Source: Phytophthora colocasiae
Taxonomy: Eukaryota > Oomycota > Peronosporomycetes > Peronosporales > Peronosporaceae
NCBI GenBank assembly: GCA_018806915.1
Contig: JAGKQI010000100.1
Location: 1,426,001 to 1,490,000 of the forward strand
Length of the DNA: 64,000 nt
Direction: 5' to 3'
Shown here: one piece after another, positions 10,869 through 21,317 of the stretch
How positions within the stretch are numbered: the stretch's first letter is position 1
Layout of the letters: every line of letters starts with the position of its first letter
Notes under the pieces: model-generated
Told to the model about the DNA's origin: nothing
The model's input: the letters and a program-made list of their open reading frames with translations, nothing else
The model's database searches: none
Program-made: the position numbers and the translations under genes

Positions 10869-12527
10869 TCAGCACCGTTGCATGTAGCAAAGTCGCGCAC
10901 ATCTTCTGCTATCAGTTCTCGCTACACTGAGTCGACTTGGCAAAGCACCACTCAGTTTCCTGTCCTGAGCTGTCCACTTGCTAATAGGTTTAAACAGGTG
11001 ACGTGATGGCTGGGCCGTCCAGTACATGCGATACAAATCCTTCCAATCTTTTGCTGGTGGGAAAATGGATCTTGGATCAGTGGATGCTGAGACCGCGGTG
11101 GTTGGAGCTGCTTCAGGCTGAGTAGACGACTGAAGGGTTGACACTAATATGTCGAGCTTGTCTTCAATGGCCTTTACTGAGCTTTCCACAGCCTTCAACC
11201 GCTTTTCAACTGTACTTTCAACGTCGAACGGTCCAGTAGATGACTGTGATGTACGCTTGATACCACTATAAGTGGTAGGACAACCCATATGAGCATCCCG
11301 ATCTGGGGCTAAGCAGTCCGCAAGCTGTTTGTCTTCATCGGTAACAGCTTGGTCAAGCAAATAGCGTACAAGCGTTTCAGCAGATTCATTTTGTGTCCAA
11401 CCCGCCCACCATTTCACCATTCGCAATGACCATCGTCGCTCTGGGGCGCAAACATAAATCTGTATTGAGCACCAGCTCTACGAAAGGTGTGGGATGTGAA
11501 CCAAATATCCCGCCATTCCTGTCGGATGTAACCCGGAGTCAATGTCCCGTTGCGATTGAGATCTCGAACAGCGCAATTGAGCAATGTAATAAACACCTGC
11601 TCTGACATTTTCTTTCCCCACTCGACGCGCACGTTTTCACAACCCGTAAAAGGTGTTTTGGTCTTTAGAACACCTTTTGAAATCTTCGACAGTGCAGGGA
11701 ACACATAGTCACTGTCACTCCATGTATGATCAGTCTTGGTTTCGACGTACTTTAACCACGCTGAGAGGTGGAAGAAAGCATCGATTGGGAGTTCGTGGGA
11801 GTCCAAGTGGTGCAAGTTGTAACAACGGCCTTCTGCGACGTCAGTTTTTCTTCCTTCGAGCTTGTAAATACCAAACGTGATAGATACACTTGGATCAGTT
11901 GTACTTTTCCGAGTCCGCCCTAGTGTCAAATTCTTCCATTGAAGTGAGAGCACCTCGTTGATACGACACATTCCATAAAATGCAAACGCCGATACAGCAA
12001 CGAACCACAATCGGCATGCTTCCGTAAAACCACTTGTATTGCCAAGATGACAGTGGAGTACACGAAGCATGTCGAGGGAAATAGGTGTTGCTTGGCGTTG
12101 CGTAAATTCAGTACTCTTCCGCTTCTTAAGGCCACGCATGAATTGACGGACAAATGCGTCCTTTGCTGGGTTTCCCAAGCCAAACTTTTCGCCTAGATCA
12201 CTTGTTACTACCATCCACGTGTCAGGTCCAGCAGCATCACGGCGTTCGTAGCTACCATAGTAATTTGCAACAGCGGCTCTTATCTTCTCTGCAGTTTGAT
12301 TCGAAACAGTGTTAGATGAAGAGACACTTCCATAAACGCAACCAACAGTGAAGGAAGTTCATGGTGTCGCACAATAGCCGGATCCGGGTATTCATTGATA
12401 TACAGAAGTCGCAAAACTTCTTAAAGTATGACGCGTAAACATCCCGTGTCTCCTTCTTTATCACATGTGTAGCGGTGGAGATACCCCCCTGCAAGAGTTG
12501 CTGGAAAGTAGGTCGTTGCTGCGCCAT
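10869..12527 (-). pseudogene. Crypton tyrosine-recombinase transposase, frameshifted
   Basis: A DNA transposon enzyme that cuts and joins DNA through a tyrosine. Reading on the minus strand from the ATG near 12527: an N-terminal DNA-binding region (TATHVIKKETRDVYASYF), then the catalytic core with Arg in CRINEVLSL, the HTFRRAG motif carrying the His-x-x-Arg pair, a Trp-rich KWWAGW block, and RYLLDQ with the likely nucleophile Tyr. A C-terminal region around DWKDLYRMYW resembles the GCR1_C-type domain of Cryptons. Frame breaks near 12400, 12270 and 11435 disable it as read. No inverted repeats are expected for this class; the flanking repeats near 10600 and 12650 may mark the borders. Confidence 0.8.
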
Positions 12528-12606
12528 TTGCGGTGTCGAATGCTCGGTTTCCTTTTCCCTAGGCAGCAAATTTAGCTGTGAGCCACAACACCAATCAATT
12601 TTGATT

Positions 12607-12686
12607 TAGTACTTTAGGTCTTGTCATAGTACTTTAGGTCTTGTCATAGTACTTTAGGTCTTGTCATAGTACTTTAGGTCTTGTAA
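12607..12686 (+). repeat. Four tandem 20-bp repeats
   Basis: Four copies in register of a 20-bp unit, ATAGTACTTTAGGTCTTGTC, lie upstream of the Crypton start. Related inverted sequences lie beyond the other end of the gene. They look like subterminal recombinase-binding repeats. Confidence 0.8.
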
Positions 12687-12723
12687 AACGTATCGCGACA
12701 TCGTACCTTACCCTACCCCGTAC

Positions 12724-13713
12724 TTACTCATCTTCACTATCCGAGTCCATCCCAAAGGTCTCCCTAAATCGACGTTCACCATCACGTTCCACTTGCTTAG
12801 CCTTCATTTTAGCCTCAGCTAGCATGTCCTTTTCAATGAAACTAGCCTTGTAGGTTGCTTCAAATTCGGATAGGGAGCTGCACAATTTTCCTTCACCAAA
12901 GCCATCGATCTTCTCCAGAATGGGGGCCTTTCTCTTCGCGTTCAACGTATCGATCTTCTCACATTCAGCCTTCCAGCCGTCAACAAGCTTGGCATAGCGT
13001 GTTTTCAGGTAAACACGGTATTTTTCCAGTCGAATGCGTTCCCTTGTTATCTCAGTCCAATCTGATTCGAGCATTTCCTCCTTGTACTCGTGCAATTTCT
13101 TGCATGTTTCCTGAAGAGCGCTCTCCATCAGACTTGTTCTAAACTCAACTGGCATGTGATGGCGCTTGTCAGGATGCAGCAGAAGGTATATTTTCTTGAA
13201 CCATATCTTCGACAGCAAGTCCAAATGGTCCATCTAACAGCAATGATAATTATTGGATTCAATATTGAAAATAGCAATAAAATTAATAAAAATATAAGCA
13301 TACCTTCTCGAAAACGTACTCAAATAGATCGGCATGGCGACTAAGATCTTGAAGCGGATGGCCCTTCAGACCCGTCGGTTCAGGCTTCGTGGATACTGGT
13401 CTTGATCTAACCTGTGCAGTTCTCCTCGTAGTTCTTGTCATAGATAGTGATTAGAATATGGTGCAAATACAATACAGTTAAGTAAGCCGTACCTTCCAAT
13501 TTTTAAATGCCTGGATGGCACGGCGGCTGCGCTGGGCGTCGACGCGCTTGGCTCGGTGCTTGACCCAAGATCGTTTGCGGATCTCTTTGCGTGAGTCCTT
13601 CACTTTAACGCCTTTGCATATTTTCTTGTGTTTGGAGAAGTTTGTTCGCGATATCGACCGCTCACACTTATCGCAGTCGACCTTCGTGGCGCTGCCGTAG
13701 GAGCTTTCGCCAT
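12724..13713 (-). CDS. Zinc-finger/coiled-coil protein inside the TIR element
   Basis: I do not recognise the family. The firm part is exons 13304-13441 and 12724-13233 with a 70-bp GT-AG intron: from the ATG at 13441 this gives 215 residues ending in an acidic DSDSEDE tail. It holds LLLHPDKRHH, which echoes the HPD of J-domain proteins, and a long charged helix likely to coil. An upstream exon at about 13493-13713 reads a C2H2-like finger (CDKCERS, then SKHKKIC) in a frame that can splice to 13415 at GCACAG; its ATG at 13713 is one frame off, so the start is unclear. It is probably a transposon passenger or accessory protein. Confidence 0.55.
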
Positions 13714-13834
13714 TTTTGGGAATGTGATCGTTTTAGATGTTTGATTGGCCCAAAACGTGTTATTTTATCAATGCCTCCGATTGGTTAAAAAAATGTTGCA
13801 TGGGATTGTTTTCGGGTTGCGCTGGTGAAAGAAG

Positions 13835-14013
13835 TGCTTTTCAGTTTGTTGTATGTGAGGTATGCTTCAAACCGCAAAACTGCGGTTGTTAACACAAGTC
13901 CTGGGCTCTGTCGTACATCAGACAGATCATACTCAAACAGCAACCCGATACCATAAAAATTGACTGAGTAGCGGCCAAAAGTAGGGGTGGCCGGATTAAT
14001 TTGTCGCGGAGTG
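13835..14013 (-). repeat. Right 179-bp terminal inverted repeat
   Basis: Partner of 9387-9565. Its near identity to the left arm indicates a fairly recent insertion. Confidence 0.9.
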
Positions 14014-14079
14014 TAGAAGATGGACATCTTGCCGGCTGTGAGCTTCTGGCCAGGGCGCCAGCCGATCGTCGGCATCGCG
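14014..14079 (-). pseudogene. CPSII last ~22 codons, inverted remnant
   Basis: Minus-strand sequence identical, save one substitution (AGK for ARK), to the end of CPSII around 47910-47977, including [11 protein letters not shown] and the stop. It lies between the 4.6-kb element and the MITE. The rest of the CPSII gene is absent from this inverted copy. Confidence 0.85.
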
Positions 14080-14372
14080 TAGTACAGGTTTCCCCGCCTA
14101 ATTTGCAACTGCATCAAGTAATTTACCTCGATCAGGGAGTGAAAATGCGGATGCGATTTGCTCTATCTGGTCTGCCAATGTACTGAGTTACATGCAATCA
14201 CGGGGGAAATGGGATGCACGATGAAGGTTCAAGGTCCTTGAATCAAGGAAGATAATCCCTCCCAATTTTTCAGTAACTCAGTACCTGATGCATCTATGTG
14301 ATACCTGTGCAGATTTTGCATCCTGGCAGATTTTCTTGGTCCGACCCCTGCAAATTAGGCGGGGAAACCTGT
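14080..14372. mobile_element. 293-bp MITE with TA target duplication
   Basis: It has inverted repeats of about 27 bp (GTACAGGTTTCCCCGCCTAA at the left, its complement at the right) flanked by TA. The CPSII sequence at 47909-47920 shows the empty site with a single TA. It codes for nothing. By target duplication it belongs with Tc1/mariner-type MITEs. Confidence 0.8.
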
Positions 14373-14616
14373 ACTAGTATTCGGAAAAGAACGGCAACAA
14401 TTAATTTTCTTTTTGACATTTTGAAGGTTAAAAGGTGTAGTATTTTTTCAACGGAGACTTTGTGGATCAAGGAGCCCTCAGGGTCATAAGGATGCAAGCT
14501 TCTGTACTGCAAACACACATTTGGTTTGTGTTCTTCTCAATCCTGGTAACCACGACAAGCAAATGTAACGAGATTTTCTGGTTATGTGCTCTAAGTGTGG
14601 ATTTCACTATTAATAC
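14373..14616 (+). repeat. Direct copy of the 42.87-43.07 kb segment
   Basis: Same sequence and orientation as about 42870-43068, which lies upstream of CPSII, but with some 35 bp that the other copy lacks near 14400-14440. Here it follows inverted CPSII sequence, so a change of direction happened at its left end. The Gypsy pair is inserted at its right end. Confidence 0.7.
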
Positions 14617-15508
14617 TGTAACAGGTCTACTCTCTCACTGCCAGTCAGCGGGTCGTCGCTCGTGTGCTGCGCTGGGTGGTGTGCCCAAGGATCGGGTGTC
14701 AAAGGACACTCTTCGACGGCAATTACTCGTTCCTGGCTCGGTTCACCGCGCCGGCTTGTTCGTCGTTCGTCAACGAAGAACTGGCCTATTTATATTAATG
14801 TATCAATATACACTACTTCCTCTGTTCCGCTTCTTCGGGCGGTCCCTCACAGCTAACTCGCTGCCACTTCGTCGTTTGTAAGCGGTTCTTGCAATACCCT
14901 TGTGGTTGTCTCCACTTGTCAATAGCTCTTGCCACTGACCTACGTCGTTTGATATGGATCTCTGTATCCACCGTTGTTGTCTCAACGTATCGCTCTCTCT
15001 CTCTCCTCAACAGCTTTCGCTGCCCCTCGTCGTTTATAAGCGGGTCCTGGAACTCCACTTGTGGTTGTCTCCACTTCCAGCTTCCACCACTGGCCTACGT
15101 CGTTTAGAGCGGTCCTTCCGGTCTCCACTCGTGGTTGTCTCCACTGGTCTCTCGTCGTTTAGAGCGGTCCTGCCGGTCTCCGCTCGTGGTTGTCTCCACT
15201 AGTCTCTCGTCGGCTTTTGGGTTGCTTCCTCCTTGCTCGCTGGAGAACTGCGCCCTACACGGTGAATTCCGAACTGCGTCGTCCGCGGCAAATTCGATAC
15301 TCCCCACGGGTCCTTCGTGCTTCCTTCTGGCATCCCAGTCAGTCGCATCTTCAACATGAGCCTGTCCTCGCACATCCTCGTGAGCGTCCTTCTCATTGGT
15401 GCACCCGCGATCCACTTCAAGGTCTCCGTTGGAATCTTTCCCGTTCGTTGGCTGCTGTGGGATGGCAGAACCCAGAATTACACCCGTCTTCAAGCCAGGT
15501 ATGTTACA
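14617..15508 (-). repeat. Gypsy LTR A (3' LTR of element 1)
   Basis: 892 bp, starts TGTAACAGG and ends GGTATGTTACA on the plus strand, so 5'-TG...CA-3'. A purine-rich tract (complement of 15509-15524) abuts it inside the element as polypurine tract. Pol stops at its first bases. Confidence 0.9.
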
Positions 15509-18500
15509 CGCCTCCATCCACCCCAAGGTCTTCCACGACCTTGCCGCGGTTAAACAGCTCGTCGTATTCGATGACAGAATACCATCTTCCTTCGTCGTCA
15601 CGTGCCTCGTGGCGGTCGTGGCCTGAGTTACGTCCTCGTTGTTGCGTATGCTGCTCAGCTGGTCGCAACTGGTACTCCAACACGTACCGCCCAGCACGAT
15701 TTCTTCTTCGTCGGCGACGGACTTCCACCAATAACTCACCGTGGATGTTGGTCGAGCTTTCACTTGCCACTGCTGCTGCGTTTCGTTTCTGACTCTGTCT
15801 CGGAATGGCTGTGTTAACAGGAGCCGTCGTTGTTCGTATAGCCGATTCTGTCGTCTCGTCATTCTCTTCCCGTACGCATCCGGCTTCATATTCAAGCTGC
15901 TCTTCTAAGTCTCGAGCTGCAGCCTCTAATAGCACTGTTGGTCGCCGATAAGTCACTAAAATGAAACGTGAGCTATAAATTGCTCGTGTTCCTCACCATC
16001 GTCCTCTCGTTCAACCAAGAAATTCTCATATCCCGCTGATTCCACCACCCGTAGAGGTCCTATCCATTTATGTAAGAACTTGGAAGCTTTGGGGCCTCTC
16101 GGAGGTCGAAACATCCAAACGCGATCTCCTGGTTCAAAGTCCCGTTTCGTGCGCACTTTCCTATCATAGTAACGAGCTTGGCGTTGCTGTTCTCGCGTTC
16201 TCGCCCGTTCAGCACATTCATGAGCATCCTTCAACGTATCCAGTAACTTCTGGTGGTGTTTCACAAGATCACCAGCCTCCGTAACTCGTGTAGCGCGTAA
16301 AGTTCATTGGGAGCTCGCAAACGTCGTCCCATCATCAGTTCATTCGGTGAAAGTAACACGGTGGAGTGGCGTCCTGAGTTATACGCGTACACGGCGTAGT
16401 CCACCCACGTGTCCCAATCCCGTTGTCGTTCATCGCTCATGAGGTAGTAAACACAGTCCTTCCACGTCCTATGAAATCTCTCCACAAGCTTCCAATCATC
16501 TGCGGTCGATAAGGAACGGGATTAATCTGTTGTGCCTGCAACAGTAACACCAATTCTTCGATGACTTTGCCAACCAACTCTGGTGCACCGTCCGTAAGAA
16601 TCTCTCGAAATGGCCCAAACCGGAGTACTACCTGCTTCATCAGAAAATCAGCGATATTCTCCGCTGCATGATCCTTCACGGCAATCGCCACTGCGTAACG
16701 CGTCACGTATTCTACTGCCGCGATCACATACCGTGCTTCTCCGTCAGTTGCTGGTAGCGGACCTGCTACATCAAGTGCCCATCTGTCGCCAACATCGCCT
16801 CCACGAATACTCCGTAATGGCGGCACTACTTCGCGTGGCCGTGCTTTCCTACTCCCACATTCCTGGCATCCAAGTACCCACCGTCGAACTTCGTCCTTCA
16901 GCTTTGGCCACCAATACTGCTGTGCAATTCTTGCATACGTGTGAGCTGCACGGGGAGATGTCCCGACCACACACTGTCATGACATTCCTTAAACACTGCT
17001 GCCCACAACGCCGGTGGTAGTACTATTCTTCGTTGGTTAGGCGTCTCCACCACAACCAGACCGAACGCTCTACTAATAGTTCGTCCGTGATGATGCCCAG
17101 CTCGCAGCATTTGCTGTACCATCTTGCTCTTCGCTTGTTCCTCCATGATCTCTGCGTCGGTCAACTGCAGTGTGGGTTCCTTCGTTCTCTGTCGTCTAAT
17201 GGCTCCACATCACGCGTTCGTCGTAATTCGTTGTCCGAGGAACTCGTAACGTAGCTGTAGCATTTCAACTGTCTGGTTTTCAGCTGCTTTTCGTCGTGCG
17301 GCACTGACATCACGAGCTCCAGTATCGTTACTCGCAGTTTCGTGTGGTGAATCACTCCTCCGTCCTTCCGATTCTCGTGCCGTTGTCTCATTTTCACTGT
17401 TACCAGAGGAACGCAGTGCTCCCGTATTCGTCGTGAGATGCCTTGGTTTTTTAACATGCTCGTTGTCGGGGATAATCTCGTTGTCTGCCCAAGTCACCGT
17501 CTTCTGTCGTCTCGTTTTCCTGGTAGGGCTTTCACGGGTCGTTGCGTTTGCCGTCGGATTCGTCGTTGACTTCTTGGCTAGAGTAGTTTCTGTCGTCGCC
17601 GTCCGTGTCCCCGCTGGTTCTGGTGTCGTCGCTGGTGTCGGTGTCACCGTCGCCAACGCCACTTCATCTACTGTCGTGGTAGTCAAGTTACTGCTTCGTT
17701 TTCTCACGTGGTCTACCACTTTGCTCGATACCGATGATTTTTCAGCCGTCGTTCGTTCTCTCCGACGTCTTTCGGCTCTCGTCATTGGACGCTCGACGTC
17801 ATTCACTGCCGGTTTTGCTGGTCGCTTTCCTTTGGGTCGCCCCACTCTGCGTGGTCCTTCTTCCTTACGGATTGGCTCTGGTGTAGCCAACAGCGTCACA
17901 CCCTCATTCACGATCGCGTCAACTAAACCTTCAACTACAGCACATACTTCCTCGTTGTGTGTACTGGTGTTCGTGCTCTGGTCGTTCTTCACTGAGCCTG
18001 GGGTGCCTGTCGCCTGTTCATCGTGCTTCGTAACTCCCTTGCGTGTGATTTCTTCCCGTCCATGATAGCTCCTCGAGTCGTTCGTGGTGGTCTTTCTCGT
18101 CGTACTCGTCGCCGCCGTCCTGCTGCTGCTCTTACCGTAGCTGCTACAGGCGCTCTCGATAACGCATCAGCAACAACATTTGTAGCACCAGGTCGATAAC
18201 ACACTTCAAAATCGAATTCCTGCAAGGTAAGTGCCCAGCGATGTAGTTTCCCGGTTAGATTTGCACTCGTCATTAACCATTTCAATGCAGCATGATCCGT
18301 GATGATCTCGAATTTACGTCCATACAGATAGGGTCGAAAACGTTTAATGGCCCACACGACAGCGAAGCATTCCAACTCCGTTATCCCGTACTTCCCTTCC
18401 GTTTCACTGTTCACCTTACTCGCAAACGCCACTGGTTGCCAACCTTCACCTTGGTCCTGCATCAAGCATGCACCCAATCCAACTTTACTCGCATCCGTTA

Positions 18501-20460
18501 CTACGCGAAATGGTAACCGGAAATCTGGATAAACTAGCAGAGGTTTCGCAGTTAGGATCTCCTTCACACGTTCAAAAGCGGCCTTCTGTGCATCTCCCCA
18601 TTCCCAAGCAACGTTCTTCCGTAGCAATTTCGTGATAGGTGCCATGATCGTGCCAAAGCCACTAACAAATCGTCGATAGTACCCTGCTAAGTGAGCAAAC
18701 CTCTTCGCTTCCACAGCATCGCCCGGTGTCGGGAAGTCTCGCACCGCAGAAACTAACCGGTCCAATGGTCTCACCCCGTCGCTACTGAGTTCGTGGCCCA
18801 AGTACTCCATGGTCTGGGTCGCGAATTTGCACTTCTTCAGTTTGAGCGTGAGTCCTGCTCTCCAACCGTTCCAATACTGCAGCTAACTCTACAATGTGTC
18901 GTTCGATGCCGCCTCTCGTGAAAACTACGATGTCGTCTAGGTATACTAGGCAAGTAGACCAAGTAAGACCCCTTAAGACCCCATTCATAAGTCGCTGAAA
19001 CGTTGATGGTGCATTCGTTAATCCAAAGGGCATACGTACAAACCGATATAGTCCTCTTAGTGGTGAAAGTTGTTTTGTCACGATCTTCAGGTGCTACCAG
19101 GATCTGCCAGTACCCTGCTCGAAGATCTAATGTCGTGAATAACAAAGCACCACCCAAGGCCTCCAAAGTCTCATCAATTCGTGGAAGAGGGTAAACATCC
19201 TTCTTAGTGATCTTATTGAGAGCTCTGTAATCGACACAAAAACGCACTTCTCCATCTTTCTTTCGTACGAGAACCACTGGAAAACCCCATCCACCATTAC
19301 CTTCTTCAATAACGCCGGCCTTCAGCATCTTCTCCACATTTTCATCAATGATGCCGTCCTCCATCTGTGCTTGGCGTCTTCGTTTAAGCATGATTGGTGA
19401 AGCTGATCCAGTGTCAATGTGATGGTGAACGTCCAACGTTGTTGCAGGTGGGCACTCACTAGTATTCGTCATCAATGCCCTATACGCTCGCAGCAATTTC
19501 ATCACCAACTCCCTTGACTTCGGGTCGTCACTTCCAATGTCCACGTCATTCTCGTTTGGTAGTGGCGTCTCACTGTCTCCCAGTTCACTCAACCATTGCT
19601 CCACTCGTTCTGTATCCAATTGGCCATTCATCGTAAGGATCTCCACCTCATCGTCAACAGGTATCCACGTTCCTAGTTGCTTCTTGTTAGGAATCTTCGC
19701 GGCCTTCGTGTTTGTGTTAATGGCTGGTACCCACGCTCTTCCGTCCCTCGCGGTAGTCACTGTCGCTGCTAAGAGTACCGATCCAATGTGCCTCGTGGGT
19801 AGAAACACACCTCGTTCACCATTTTCAGCAGGAACGGCAACCTCCACTGGTGTTACTGTGCTTCCAGCGATCTCCGTTCGACTAATCATCCGCACAGTTG
19901 CGATCTTAGCTGCGCCGTGGTTATCATGAGTTCTGAACGGAATCACTACTGTCCGTCCTCCTTCGGTATATCGTACTTCTTGCTGTTGGAAGTCCATGGT
20001 GGCTCTCCGTGCTTGCATGAAATCCACCCCCAATAGAAACTCATTTCCACAGCCATCGATAAGGCACGCCTCGATTGTCAACTTCTCGCCGAACACCGTT
20101 TCAAAGGTAAACTGCCACACGCCTATAACGTCAAGCAAGAATCCTCCAATGCCTTCTACGTAGTCAACGGAGCTTTGCTAGACACCCAATCGCTGCATTT
20201 CATCCAGTCGGTGCCCGCCACGGTGTATCGTGCACCGCTGTCAAGCTTCACTTGTCGCTCTTCGCCGTTCACGTTCATTAAAGCTGTCGGTAGTCCTTCG
20301 TCAGCCTCAACATACTCAACTTGGTCTTCTGGTTGCTCACTGCTCAGTGATTGTACGGGCCGTTGCTGCTTTACCAAACTAACTCGTGCAGGGTCTACCG
20401 TTCGCAAGGCTTCGACTGCTATTTCCGTCCAGTTGTCTTCGTTGTTTGCGCAGTTCTAAC
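15504..20460 (-). pseudogene. Gypsy element 1 pol (protease-RT-RNase H-integrase)
   Basis: Read on the minus strand from 20460 down. Protease motif LDSGA near 20235 and LLGVDF; RT with RKKDGEVRFCVDYR, MPFGLTNAPSTFQ and the catalytic YLDD near 18940; RNase H with TDAS and TDHAALKWL; integrase with a HHCC zinc finger (split here), DVAGPLP, LTDGAPEL and RFHRTWKD as the DDE core; then GPY/F-like KWIGPLRVVE. One-base shifts relative to element 2 break it near 20170, 19260, 19070, 18850, 18060, 17250, 16965, 16480, 16440 and 15958. As read it cannot yield a single polyprotein. Confidence 0.85.
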
Positions 20461-21317
20461 GCTTCCCACGCTGCTTTCGCTTCTGCACGCCTTTTATTAC
20501 TCAGCGCTGTAGCTGCAAACAACCCGTTGGTCTTCGGTCTCCGTGTCACTGCATCTTCGTTTGGCTAATCGTGCCTTCGCTTTCGTCGCTTGGCGATCTT
20601 CCTTGCGGTTTTCCGCGCCTTCCTCAGACTCGCAAGGTCTGAACCACGTACCGTATCTTCCGTTGTTTCGTTAGTGGCTTCAGTTTTCTCACTCGTTGTC
20701 GACGGGCTTCTCCCCACGGATTCACTTAGCTCCACTGCGTCATTAGGAACTGCCAATCTGCCACCTCCGCCGTAACACACGTAGTTGGCGTCGTTAGTGC
20801 AGCGATACCAGTTTTTCCTTGATCCAGGTCATCTGGAATTCCGTCGCCGACAAACCGCTCACCCGCGCCCTCCAGTTGTGCCCTTATACTCACTACTGCA
20901 GGTTGTGCTGGTATTCCATTCTCGTTCTTCAGCTTCCCTGATCAGCACGCATATATCGCACAGCCATCATCGTCGGACGTGTCGTAGCCACATATTTAAC
21001 AGACCTTTCGACGTCTTCCTCGACTGCGTCCTTCAATATCTCCGCCGTCGTCGCCCATAATGTCGTTCCGTCGTTCTCGCGCAACGTCATTCCTCTTCGT
21101 TCCAATTTATCATTCGTAGTTTCGTCATTCTTCGTGACCCCGTCAACATTGTCACCGGCCCGCTGCTCGTACTTCTCATCGTTCTTCGTTCGCCCGTCCT
21201 CACACCACGTGGTGCGCGGTATGCCCCTGGTGTCCGCGGTTGTCATTACCCTCAATCTCTGATCCACTTCTTCCGGTCGCTGGGGATTCCGGGTATCTCT
21301 TGGGCATCGTATTCCCC

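Larger units (their letters stand above)
9387..14013. mobile_element. 4.6-kb TIR transposon with TA target duplication
   Basis: The element is delimited by 179-bp terminal inverted repeats that differ at about one position, beginning CACTCCGCGACAAATTAATC. TA flanks both ends (9385-9386 and 14014-14015); the uninterrupted CPSII 3' end at 47975-47990 shows the same site with one TA, which proves insertion just past the CPSII stop in the inverted copy. A TA duplication is typical of the Tc1/mariner superfamily, but no transposase with the right ends is seen. Inside lie a Tc1-type remnant, a Crypton recombinase pseudogene and a zinc-finger/coiled-coil gene. It is either a non-autonomous carrier that accumulated passengers or a family I do not know. 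Confidence 0.8.

Noticed and set aside
12607..12686. 20-bp repeats as CRISPR or microsatellite
   Set aside because: There are no spacers; the position next to the Crypton and the inverted relatives at the other side favour subterminal repeats.
17433..18065. Plus-strand open frames across the Gypsy pol region
   Set aside because: They are shadows of the minus-strand polyprotein, with Val/Ser/Phe-rich low-complexity products.
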